A stretch of 64,000 bases of DNA, from the NCBI RefSeq assembly GCF_946478785.1, contig NZ_CAMLDD010000002.1, forward strand, positions 1-64,000. The letters are read 5' to 3'. Under the pieces are notes generated by a model that worked only from the letters and a program-made list of their open reading frames with translations, ran no database searches and was not told the DNA's origin. The translations under genes and the position numbers were made by a program. Origin of the DNA: an uncultured Flavobacterium sp. (GTDB taxonomy: Bacteria > Bacteroidota > Bacteroidia > Flavobacteriales > Flavobacteriaceae). Of the stretch, positions 48,516-56,148 are shown piece after piece. Every line of letters begins with the position of its first letter. Positions within the stretch are counted from its first letter, which is position 1.

Positions 48516-49493
48516 ATGGCGAAAGTAAAATATTATTACGACTCAGAAAATCTGGCTTATACAAAAATAAAAACCAAAAAAAGAATCAAATTTGGTTATG
48601 CTTTACTGTTTTTAGTGGCTTCAGCACTATTCGGATTTTTAGTATTTGTACTTTTAATAAATACACCTTATTTTGAAACCCCAAAAGACCGGTTTCAGGC
48701 ACGCGAAATTGAAAATTTAAAATTACAGTATGCCCTTCTAAACAAAAGAATGGATGAAATTGATAATGTAACTGAAACATTAGAAGACAGGGATAATAAT
48801 ATTTACAGGGCATATTTCAATAAAAACGCAATCCCGGATTCTATTAGAAAATCAGGGTTCAGGGGCAACGACAGATATAAAAATCTGGAAGGATATAATA
48901 ATTCGCAATTGGTAATAAATACAACCAAACGAATTGACCAGCTTTCAAAACAATTGGCCATTCAATCACAATCATTAGATCAAATTTTGAAGCTGGCCAG
49001 TACAAAAAAGAATTTATTGTTGGCGATTCCTGCCATTCAGCCAGTTCAAAATGAAAACTTAAAACGTATGGCTTCCGGTTTTGGATATCGAATCGATCCT
49101 TTCACGAAAGTGCGGAAAATGCATAATGGGATGGATTTTACGGCTAATACAGGCTCACCAATTTATGCCACCGGTGATGGCGTTGTGGCAAGAGCTGACA
49201 ATTCGGCATCAGGCTTTGGCAACCATATTGTCATCAGGCATGGTTTTGGATATGAAAGTTTATATGCCCATTTAAGCAAATACAATTGCAGACCCGGACA
49301 ACGTGTCAAACGTGGGGATGTTATAGGCTATGTAGGAAGTACCGGAAGATCTGAAGGCCCACATTGCCATTATGAAGTTCATAAGGACGGAAAAGTAGTA
49401 AATCCGCTGAATTTTTATTATGGAAATATATCTGCAGAAGAATATGTTGCAATTTCACATTTGGCTAATCAGGAAAACCAATCATTAGATTAA
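48516..49493 (+). CDS. M23-family metallopeptidase (LytM-like), membrane anchored
   Basis: A 325-residue protein with one transmembrane helix (about 27-50), a coiled-coil stretch (about 60-165) and a C-terminal LytM/M23 domain. The zinc ligands are H203 and D207 (MHNGMDF) and H285 (GPHCHYEV), with catalytic H252 (YAHLSKY). All key residues are present, so it is probably an active peptidoglycan endopeptidase facing the periplasm. The MerR gene follows 46 bases later on the same strand. Confidence 0.92.
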   Translation: MAKVKYYYDSENLAYTKIKTKKRIKFGYALLFLVASALFGFLVFVLLINTPYFETPKDRFQAREIENLKLQYALLNKRMDEIDNVTETLEDRDNNIYRAYFNKNAIPDSIRKSGFRGNDRYKNLEGYNNSQLVINTTKRIDQLSKQLAIQSQSLDQILKLASTKKNLLLAIPAIQPVQNENLKRMASGFGYRIDPFTKVRKMHNGMDFTANTGSPIYATGDGVVARADNSASGFGNHIVIRHGFGYESLYAHLSKYNCRPGQRVKRGDVIGYVGSTGRSEGPHCHYEVHKDGKVVNPLNFYYGNISAEEYVAISHLANQENQSLD

Positions 49494-49539
49494 TCCTGCA
49501 AAATGTAGTAAGTTTGAATAAAATAGAAAAATAAAGATC

Positions 49540-49872
49540 ATGCATATTGAGCTTTCTAAAGATAAAAGATATTACAGCATTGGCGAAGTAGCCAAAGCTT
49601 TTAATGTCAATGCATCCTTGATACGATTTTGGGACAGTGAATTTGATATTTTAAAACCAAAAAAGAATGCCAAAGGCAACAGAATGTTTACTCCTGATGA
49701 TATAACAAACCTGCAATTGATCTATCATTTGGTAAAAGAGCGCGGTTTTACGCTTGAAGGAGCCAAAACACATTTAAAAGAAGGACAAAAGAAAACATTA
49801 GATAAATTCGAAATAATACGTAAATTAGAGACCATAAAAGCACAATTGACAGATATAAAAAACGAATTGTAA
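49540..49872 (+). CDS. MerR-family transcriptional regulator
   Basis: This 110-residue protein has the winged helix-turn-helix of MerR proteins at the N terminus (YYSIGEVAKAFNVNASLIRFWD, then a FTPDDITNLQLIYHLVKERG second half) and a short coiled-coil tail. No effector-binding domain or metal-binding cysteines are seen. It probably forms one unit with the M23 gene before it and the LemA gene 34 bases after it. Confidence 0.9.
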   Translation: MHIELSKDKRYYSIGEVAKAFNVNASLIRFWDSEFDILKPKKNAKGNRMFTPDDITNLQLIYHLVKERGFTLEGAKTHLKEGQKKTLDKFEIIRKLETIKAQLTDIKNEL

Positions 49873-49906
49873 TTATAAACTAAAACAAACTTTAAAATAA
49901 ACAGAC

Positions 49907-50491
49907 ATGAAAAAATGGTTAATCCCCGTAGGAATTATTGTAGCACTTATTGCTATTATCGCATTTTGGTCAATTGGAATTAAAAATACTGCCTTACAAC
50001 ACAGTCAGGCTGTCAGTAAGGATTGGGGAAATGTTCAAACAGCTTACCAAAGACGTAATGACCTTATTGGAAATTTAGTAAACACAGTAAAAGGAGCAGC
50101 AGATTTTGAAAAATCAACTTTAACAGCTGTCATTGAAGCGCGTGCAAAAGCAACATCTGTAACCATTGATCCTGCAAATGTTACTCCGGAACAATTAGCG
50201 CAATTTAATCAGGCACAAAGCGGCGTATCTTCATCATTATCAAGATTATTGGTTTCGGTAGAACAATACCCAACTTTAAAAGCAAACGAGAACTTTTTAA
50301 AGCTACAGGATGAACTGGCCAGTACTGAAAATCAAATATTAACAGCAAGAACCCGTTTTAACGAAACTGTTCAGGTCTATAATAGCTACGTTTTAAAAAT
50401 ACCAAACAACTGGTTCCTGAGCGAATACAAAGAAAAACCATATTTCGAAGCTTCTACAGGTGCAGATAAACCGGTTGAAGTAAAATTCTAA
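49907..50491 (+). CDS. LemA family protein
   Basis: A 194-residue protein with an N-terminal membrane helix (WLIPVGIIVALIAIIAFWSIGI) and the LemA helical bundle with the conserved YQRRNDLIGNLVNTVKG segment and YNSYVLKIPNNWF near the end. LemA proteins are found widely with TPM-domain proteins but have no settled biochemical role. Here the two following genes both encode TPM-domain proteins, which supports one functional module. Confidence 0.92.
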   Translation: MKKWLIPVGIIVALIAIIAFWSIGIKNTALQHSQAVSKDWGNVQTAYQRRNDLIGNLVNTVKGAADFEKSTLTAVIEARAKATSVTIDPANVTPEQLAQFNQAQSGVSSSLSRLLVSVEQYPTLKANENFLKLQDELASTENQILTARTRFNETVQVYNSYVLKIPNNWFLSEYKEKPYFEASTGADKPVEVKF

Positions 50492-50494
50492 GTT

Positions 50495-50545
50495 AGATTT
50501 TTAGATTACCAGACTTCTTAGAATCTAAGATTAGTCTAAAAATCT
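50495..50545. repeat. Hairpin of TTTAGATT-like words between lemA and the first TPM gene
   Basis: AGATTTTTAGATTA (50495-50508) and TAGTCTAAAAATCT (50532-50545) pair with one mismatch. No T-tract of terminator type follows. Similar words fill the gap between tRNA-Tyr and tRNA-Thr(GGT) and the stretch before der. Confidence 0.55.
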
Positions 50546-50580
50546 CAGATCTAATATCTAAATTCTAAAAATAATTTCAA

Positions 50581-51018
50581 ATGTCAAAAGTAGAAGAATT
50601 TTTATCCAAAGAAGATGAACAGGCAATTGTTGAAGCTATTCGTATGGCTGAAAAAAACACTTCTGGCGAAATTAGAGTACATATAGAAAAAACAACTTCT
50701 AAAGTTCCTTTTGACAGGGCTTTAGAAGTTTTTTATGAATTAAAAATGAATGAAACCCAACTTCAAAATGGGGTTTTATTTTACTTTGCAGTCGAAGATC
50801 ATGGCTTTGCAATCTGTGGTGATAAAGGCATAAATGATGTTGTTGCACCTGATTTTTGGGATTGTACCAAAGATAAAATGACAGAGCAATTTAAATTGGG
50901 AAACTTTAAACAAGGAATTGTAGACGGAATTTTAAATGCCGGAGAACAATTAAAGAAGAACTTTCCGTGGTCTGAAGATGACACCAACGAATTATCTAAC
51001 GAAATATCAAAAGGATAA
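50581..51018 (+). CDS. TPM-domain protein, soluble
   Basis: A 145-residue protein that is almost all TPM domain (EEQAIVEAIRMAEKNTSGEIRVHIE-like start and GVLFYFAVEDHGFAICGDKGIND core). There is no signal peptide or membrane helix, unlike its neighbour. TPM domains have been linked to photosystem repair in plants and to envelope functions in bacteria. The next gene begins 6 bases later, so the two are translated from one mRNA. Confidence 0.88.
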   Translation: MSKVEEFLSKEDEQAIVEAIRMAEKNTSGEIRVHIEKTTSKVPFDRALEVFYELKMNETQLQNGVLFYFAVEDHGFAICGDKGINDVVAPDFWDCTKDKMTEQFKLGNFKQGIVDGILNAGEQLKKNFPWSEDDTNELSNEISKG

Positions 51019-51024
51019 ATAATA

Positions 51025-51858
51025 ATGAAAATTCCAAAAAATAAAATCTCAAATTCCAACAGAATTTTTCAGTTTACCTTCTTGTTTGTTGCGTTATTTA
51101 TCTGTAACAATATTTTTGCTCAATTTGAGATTCCTAAAATACCTGCTAAGCAAACTTCGGTTTACGATTATGCCAATGTCTTAAGTGCTTCTGAAAAAAC
51201 GCAACTGGAAGAAAAACTAGTTCGTTATTCAGATTCTACCACAACTCAAATTGTTGTCATAACAATCGAAAGTTTAAAAGGTGAGGATGTAAGTCAACTG
51301 GCGACAAAATGGGGACAAACCTGGGGAATTGGCGGAACAAAACAAGACGATAACGGTGTCATTATTTTATTGGCTAAAGCCGAAAAGAAAATTGCCATTA
51401 ATCCGGGATACGGTGTCGAAGATCGTTTGACTGCCGGAATTGGCGGAACCATAATTAGAAATATTATTATTCCGGAATTCAAGGCTGGCAGTTTTTACAA
51501 CGGTCTTGATAAAGGAACTGATGCCATAATTGATGTTTTTAAAGGAAAATTTAAGGGCGAACGCAAACAAACCAAAGGAAAAGATTTTCCGATACTGCCT
51601 TTTATTGTTATTATTGTAATCGTATTAATTTTACTCTCCCGAAATAAAAGAGGCGGAGGAGGAAATTCAGGCAATAATAGCGGTGGCGGCCCTAGCCTGA
51701 TGGATGTCATTCTTCTAAGCAGCCTTGGCAGAAGCAGCGGAGGCGGATTTGGAGGTTTCGGCGGAGGATCATCAGGAGGTGGTTTTGGAGGCGGTGGCTT
51801 CGGTGGCGGATTTGGCGGTGGCGGATTCTCTGGTGGAGGTTCAAGCGGAAGCTGGTAG
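51025..51858 (+). CDS. TPM-domain membrane protein with glycine-rich tail
   Basis: A 277-residue protein with a signal peptide (ending IFAQ), a TPM domain at about 45-165 (VYDYANVLSASEK, QDDNGVIILLAKAEKKIAINPGYGVED), a transmembrane helix (ILPFIVIIVIVLILL) and a C-terminal tail of about 70 residues made mostly of Gly and Ser. The tail would lie in the cytoplasm if the TPM domain is periplasmic. The repetitive Gly codons raise local GC and make the tail prone to length variation. Confidence 0.9.
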   Translation: MKIPKNKISNSNRIFQFTFLFVALFICNNIFAQFEIPKIPAKQTSVYDYANVLSASEKTQLEEKLVRYSDSTTTQIVVITIESLKGEDVSQLATKWGQTWGIGGTKQDDNGVIILLAKAEKKIAINPGYGVEDRLTAGIGGTIIRNIIIPEFKAGSFYNGLDKGTDAIIDVFKGKFKGERKQTKGKDFPILPFIVIIVIVLILLSRNKRGGGGNSGNNSGGGPSLMDVILLSSLGRSSGGGFGGFGGGSSGGGFGGGGFGGGFGGGGFSGGGSSGSW

Positions 51859-51940
51859 TTTTTTGTTTCAGGTTCATGTTATATTGTGTTTCAGGTTTCA
51901 AAATCTACAATTCAGAATTAATAAATTTACAATCCATTAG

Positions 51941-52354
51941 ATGTTATCACATAAAGCAAAATACGCCCTTAAGGCCTTACTTTATTTAGCAGAACAAGAC
52001 GAAAATCACATTTCTAAGACTATAGAAATTGCTGATGGCGCCAATATTCCTAAAAAATTTTTAGAACAGATTTTGCTGGATCTAAAACGAGGACGTTTTG
52101 TAAGCAGCAAACAGGGAAAGTTTGGCGGATATTATCTAATAAAATCTAAATATGACATTACTCTGGCAGAAATTCACCGTTTATTTGATGGTGCAATTGC
52201 ACTTTTGCCATGCGCTTCCTTGAATTTTTATGAACCCTGTGCAGATTGTAAAACAGAGGAGGAATGCAGTCTGCGTCACGGTTTAATGCTTATTCGGGAT
52301 GAGACTTTAAAGGCTATGCAAAACATTACAATCGCTTCCCTAATAAAAAAATAA
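51941..52354 (+). CDS. Rrf2-family transcriptional regulator with four cysteines
   Basis: The 137-residue protein has the Rrf2 winged helix (HKAKYALKALLYLAEQ, then IPKKFLEQILLDLKRGRFVSSKQGKFGGYYL in its usual place). A loop with C91, C100, C103 and C109 follows, able to hold a metal or Fe-S cluster as in IscR. Rrf2 proteins sense Fe-S status, cysteine supply, nitric oxide or redox. It is followed by a promoter with a palindrome (52371-52389), a 37-codon peptide gene and a TonB receptor gene, the likely targets. Sulfur or iron control is suggested but not shown. Confidence 0.9.
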   Translation: MLSHKAKYALKALLYLAEQDENHISKTIEIADGANIPKKFLEQILLDLKRGRFVSSKQGKFGGYYLIKSKYDITLAEIHRLFDGAIALLPCASLNFYEPCADCKTEEECSLRHGLMLIRDETLKAMQNITIASLIKK

Positions 52355-52364
52355 AAAAATATTT

Positions 52365-52403
52365 TTTAAATTCTACTATATTTATAGAACTTGTGTATAT
52401 TTG
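52365..52403 (+). promoter_or_regulatory. Promoter and candidate Rrf2 operator before the MMCMCW peptide gene
   Basis: TATATTTG (52396-52403) is a perfect -7 element. Just upstream TTCTA-N9-TAGAA (52371-52389) overlaps the place of the -33 box. The 14 bases TTTAAATTCTACTA at 52365-52378 recur exactly at 52566-52579, directly before the TonB receptor gene. Confidence 0.65.
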
Positions 52404-52440
52404 CCAAAAATAAATAACAAATATTTACAAAATTTAAACC

Positions 52441-52554
52441 ATGAAAGTAAAATTAAGTAAGTCAGGAGTAACTAATAATCTTTTTCAGAAAAATGAAAAT
52501 AAAAACTTCACAGCTGTGAAAAAGAACATTTATATGATGTGTATGTGCTGGTAA
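52441..52554 (+). CDS. Short peptide ending MMCMCW upstream of a TonB receptor
   Basis: This 37-codon frame starts at an ATG 38 bases after a perfect -7 element. It encodes a Lys/Asn-rich peptide (MKVKLSKSG..) whose last six residues are Met-Met-Cys-Met-Cys-Trp, then TAA. The stop lies 46 bases before the receptor start, with no terminator between them. Five sulfur amino acids in the last six codons is striking. It could be a leader peptide that senses cysteine or methionine charging, a metal-binding peptide, or a precursor of a modified metallophore taken up by the receptor. I do not recognise a described family. Confidence 0.6.
   Translation: MKVKLSKSGVTNNLFQKNENKNFTAVKKNIYMMCMCW
52507..52520. 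promoter_or_regulatory. 14-bp perfect palindrome inside the peptide gene
   Basis: TTCACAGCTGTGAA lies 14 bases before the MMCMCW codons. It could be an operator, or a 5-bp RNA hairpin with an AGCT loop that affects a ribosome on the leader. Confidence 0.5.
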
Positions 52555-52565
52555 AAAAAATTTAA

Positions 52566-52579
52566 TTTAAATTCTACTA
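52566..52579 (+). repeat. Second copy of the 14-base motif before the TonB receptor
   Basis: TTTAAATTCTACTA is repeated exactly from 52365-52378, 201 bp further on and 21 bases before the receptor ATG. No -7 element follows this copy at a useful distance. Confidence 0.6.
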
Positions 52580-52600
52580 ATCACATATACTTAATATAAA

Positions 52601-55144
52601 ATGAAAAATTCAATAAAAAATATATTTACAATATTATCCATTTTAAGCTTTTCAATATCATTTGCACAAAACATTGAAGGCACTATTACAACCTCAGAAA
52701 ATATTCCTCTAGAAGCAGTCAATGTAGTTATAAAAGGAACAACATTCAGCACAACTACTGATGCAAGCGGAAAATTCTCCATAGATACAAAAGGAAAACT
52801 TCCAGTAACACTTTTAGCCCAATATGTAGGTTACAAAACAGCAGAAATAGAAATTACTTCATTACCAATACCTTTATTACAAATACCCCTTAAGGAAGAA
52901 AATGAACTTATAGAGGTTGTCGTGTCTTCAAGACGCCGAATAGAAAAAGTTCAGGATATTCCAATTGCTGTTTCGGTTATTACAGGAAAACAGGCGGAAC
53001 AGACAGGAGCCTTTAATGTAAACCGTATTAAAGAACTGGTGCCCTCTGTACAATTATACTCTTCAAATCCTAGAAATACTGGAATTAACATTCGAAGTCT
53101 TGGTTCGCCATTCGGACTTACTAATGACGGTATCGATCCTGGGGTAGGTTTCTATGTAGATGGCGTTTATTATGCACGTCCGGCTGCAACAACCTTAGAT
53201 TTCATTGACGTAGAGCAAATCGAGGTTTTACGAGGCCCACAAGGTTCATTGTTTGGTAAAAACACAACTTCGGGTGCTTTTAATATCACAACCCGTAAAC
53301 CAAGTTTTACTTCGGGTGCTGATTTTGAAGTGAGCTACGGAAATTATGCATTCCTTCAGGCAAAAGCCTCGATTACTGGGGCTTTAGGCACAAAAATAGC
53401 AGGTCGCTTATCTTTTTCAGGAACGCAACGTGATGGATTAATTGACAATATTGCAACCGGAAGAGCTACAAACACTTTAAACAATCAGGGAATAAGAGGA
53501 CAATTACTTTATACTCCATCAGAAAATACAAATATTATACTTGCTGCCGATATTACGACACAACGTCCTGATGGATATGCACAAGTTGTAGCGGGCGTTG
53601 CCCCAACACAAAGAGCGGCTTACAGACAATTTGATGCCATTATTGCCGATTTAAACTATCAACTGCCAAGCAGAAATGCATTTGACCGCAAAATTGACCA
53701 GGATACGCCATGGAGATCAGGACAAGATATGGGAGGTGTTTCTTTAAATGTGGATACTAAAATTGGAGGCGGAACTTTAACCTCAACAACGGCATGGCGT
53801 TTTTGGAATTGGGATCCATCAAACGACAGGGATTTTACAGGCCTGCAGGTTTTGGCTAAATCACAAAACCCAACAAGACAAACACAAATAACACAAGAAG
53901 TTCGTTATGCAGGGCAGCTTACCTCTAAAATTAGCGGTGTTGCAGGTGTATTCTTCATAGACCAGACCTCTCAAACTGATGGTACAGAAGAATCCGGAAG
54001 CGCACAATGGAGATTCTCTCAAAGCACTACTAGCAACTTGTGGCAAACACCAGGACTTTTTGAAGGATACGGAATCAAAACCGATGCAAGAATCAGGGCT
54101 TCAAGTGCTGCAGTATTTGGACAATTAGACTGGGCTATTACAGAACGTTTGCACATATTACCAGGTTTAAGATATAATTTTGATAAGAAAGAAGCTAATT
54201 ATTCACGGACCACTTATGGAGGGCTTCAGACAAATGACCCAAACTTAATAGCACTGAAAAAACTTGTTTATACCGATCAGTCCTTTAAATCAGATACTGA
54301 TGATACCGATTTTTCAGGAAATGTAACCGTTTCTTATAAAGCTTCTGAAAAGATTAATGCTTATGCGACTTTTGCAAAGAGCTACAAACCGGTTGGGGTA
54401 AATGTTGCAGGTTTGCCTACTCTTGCAGGTCAGCCAATTCTTGAACTTGCCGTAATTAAACCAGAAGAAGTAAATCATTATGAAGTGGGAGTAAAAACTT
54501 CTCCTTTTAAAAATTCAATATTCAACGTGACATTTTTTAATACAGATATTAAAGATTTTCAAACAAATGTTCAGGCTGCTGAATTGGGTGTAAACCGAGG
54601 TTATCTTGCAAACGCTGACAAAGTACGTGTAAGAGGTGCTGAATTAGATGCCAGCTTTGTTTTTAGTCAACACTTAACGGTAAATGCTGCTGCAACTTAT
54701 ACTGATGGTAAATACGTTAAATTTACAAACGCACCGCTTCCATTAGAAGAAACCGGAGCTCCTGTAGCCTTTAAAGATGTTTCAGGTACAGATTTACCTG
54801 GTGCTTCAAGATGGGCAGGATCTTTAGGAGGAGAGCTTTCTGATAATGCAAAATTCTTCGGAAATGCAGGTAAAATTTTCTTAGCAATAGATTCTTACGC
54901 TCGTTCTGAGTTTTCTTCCAGCCCTTCGGCTTCAAAATATTTAGTGGTTCCGGGTTATGCTATTTTTAATGCCCGTTTAGGTTTCCGTGCATCTCACGGT
55001 TTGTCAGTTCATTTCTGGGGTCGCAACCTTTTAGATAAAAACTATTATGAGCAATTATTACCAGCTGGTGGAAATTCAGGACAATACGCTGCAGTACTAG
55101 GTGATCAAAGAACTTACGGCGTTACTTTAAAATATTCGCTGTAA
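52601..55144 (+). CDS. TonB-dependent outer-membrane receptor
   Basis: This 847-residue protein has a signal peptide (ending SISFAQ), a carboxypeptidase-D-like beta domain (NIEGTITTSENIPLEAVNV, about 23-105), a plug domain (IEKVQDIPIAVSVITG and VEQIEVLRGPQGSLFGKNTTSGAFNI in its usual order) and a 22-strand barrel ending RTYGVTLKYSL. It should import a small ligand with TonB energy; it is of the single-receptor type, not SusC-like. The Rrf2 regulator and the Cys/Met-rich peptide upstream point to a sulfur compound or metal chelate as the ligand, which is an inference. Confidence 0.93.
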   Translation: MKNSIKNIFTILSILSFSISFAQNIEGTITTSENIPLEAVNVVIKGTTFSTTTDASGKFSIDTKGKLPVTLLAQYVGYKTAEIEITSLPIPLLQIPLKEENELIEVVVSSRRRIEKVQDIPIAVSVITGKQAEQTGAFNVNRIKELVPSVQLYSSNPRNTGINIRSLGSPFGLTNDGIDPGVGFYVDGVYYARPAATTLDFIDVEQIEVLRGPQGSLFGKNTTSGAFNITTRKPSFTSGADFEVSYGNYAFLQAKASITGALGTKIAGRLSFSGTQRDGLIDNIATGRATNTLNNQGIRGQLLYTPSENTNIILAADITTQRPDGYAQVVAGVAPTQRAAYRQFDAIIADLNYQLPSRNAFDRKIDQDTPWRSGQDMGGVSLNVDTKIGGGTLTSTTAWRFWNWDPSNDRDFTGLQVLAKSQNPTRQTQITQEVRYAGQLTSKISGVAGVFFIDQTSQTDGTEESGSAQWRFSQSTTSNLWQTPGLFEGYGIKTDARIRASSAAVFGQLDWAITERLHILPGLRYNFDKKEANYSRTTYGGLQTNDPNLIALKKLVYTDQSFKSDTDDTDFSGNVTVSYKASEKINAYATFAKSYKPVGVNVAGLPTLAGQPILELAVIKPEEVNHYEVGVKTSPFKNSIFNVTFFNTDIKDFQTNVQAAELGVNRGYLANADKVRVRGAELDASFVFSQHLTVNAAATYTDGKYVKFTNAPLPLEETGAPVAFKDVSGTDLPGASRWAGSLGGELSDNAKFFGNAGKIFLAIDSYARSEFSSSPSASKYLVVPGYAIFNARLGFRASHGLSVHFWGRNLLDKNYYEQLLPAGGNSGQYAAVLGDQRTYGVTLKYSL

Positions 55145-55170
55145 TAAAATAAGTATAGTTAGTTTGGTTA

Positions 55171-55206
55171 AATGGGATACGTTTTAATAAGCGTATCCCA
55201 TTTTTT
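55171..55206 (+). terminator. Terminator after the TonB receptor gene
   Basis: An 11-bp perfect stem (AATGGGATACG/CGTATCCCATT) with a 10-base loop and a T-run lies 26 bases past the stop codon. Confidence 0.88.
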
Positions 55207-55322
55207 ATAATTTAAAGCATCATAAATCACAAAATAAGCCTTAAACCAAATTTAAAAATCGCAATACTTTTCAAAACCAACTCTCCTTTGTATATATTCG
55301 CAGCCTGAATTTATACAACATA

Positions 55323-56060
55323 ATGAAATTTATCCGATTCCTTTTCTCTTTAACACTTTTGAGTCAGCTTTCTATTGCTCAGGACAAAAAAAATATTGAA
55401 CAGCAAACCTTAAGCTGGATTCGATATTATAATATTTTGCCAATAAATGAGAAATGGTCATTAAATTCAGAATTTGACAATCGTAATTTTGTCAAACCAA
55501 TTCATGAAAATTTATGGGTTTTAAGGATTCAGGGAAGATATCGCGCTAATCAAAATATTGAATTAGGTGGTGGATTTGCTTACTTTAGTGTAAATACTCA
55601 AACACCTCTTGCTGATCTTGATTTTTCAATTCCTGAATATCGAGGCCAGCAGGATATTACTTTTATAAATGATATCGCAAAAATCACCTTTAATAATCGT
55701 TTTCAGCTTGAAGAACGCTTTATACAAAAAGCAGATAAAACAGGATTATTAAATGAGTTTTCTTTTTCTTTCCGATTCAGATATCGTCTGCAATCTACTT
55801 TTACACTTTGGGAAAAAGAAAAAAGAAACTTAAAAGGCGTTATTTCTGATGAAATTCTATTTAACTACGGAAAAGACAATAAAAAAAACACTTTTGACCA
55901 AAACCGAATTTACGCTGCATTGCGCTATAATTTTAACTCAGATATTGGTTTAGAATTAGGCTATTTAAAAAGCTATCAGAGGCGGGCAAGCGGTGTCGAT
56001 TTTTATGATCGTGATATTATACGTTTTACTGTTTATCATAAAATTAACCGTAAGTTTTAG
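55323..56060 (+). CDS. DUF2490 family outer-membrane-type protein
   Basis: A 245-residue protein with a signal peptide (MKFIRFLFSLTLLSQLSIAQ) and alternating hydrophobic/polar strands that predict a small beta-barrel (IRYYNILPINEKWSLNSEF, then FRFRYRLQSTFTLW). The C terminus IRFTVYHKINRKF ends in Phe, as expected for outer-membrane barrels. The pattern fits DUF2490. Function is unknown. It starts after the receptor terminator; TATATTCG at 55293-55300 is a near match to a -7 element, so it is probably its own unit. Confidence 0.82.
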   Translation: MKFIRFLFSLTLLSQLSIAQDKKNIEQQTLSWIRYYNILPINEKWSLNSEFDNRNFVKPIHENLWVLRIQGRYRANQNIELGGGFAYFSVNTQTPLADLDFSIPEYRGQQDITFINDIAKITFNNRFQLEERFIQKADKTGLLNEFSFSFRFRYRLQSTFTLWEKEKRNLKGVISDEILFNYGKDNKKNTFDQNRIYAALRYNFNSDIGLELGYLKSYQRRASGVDFYDRDIIRFTVYHKINRKF

Positions 56061-56064
56061 GTTT

Positions 56065-56100
56065 AAAAAAAATCGAAATCAAATTGTAAATATGATTTCG
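56065..56100 (-). terminator. Terminator after the large outer-membrane barrel gene
   Basis: An 8-bp stem (CGAAATCA/TGATTTCG) with an 11-base loop is followed by a T-run on the minus strand. It lies between convergent genes and has no T-tract on the plus strand. Confidence 0.7.
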
Positions 56101-56148
56101 GTCTTTCGCTTTCAGCCTTTCAGCTTGGTCATTTTATCTTTTAAAAAA

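Noticed and set aside
51725..51940. A 71-codon frame rich in Ala, Glu and Val overlapping the TPM gene end
   Set aside because: It is an alternative frame of the glycine-codon repeat in the TPM-domain protein tail.
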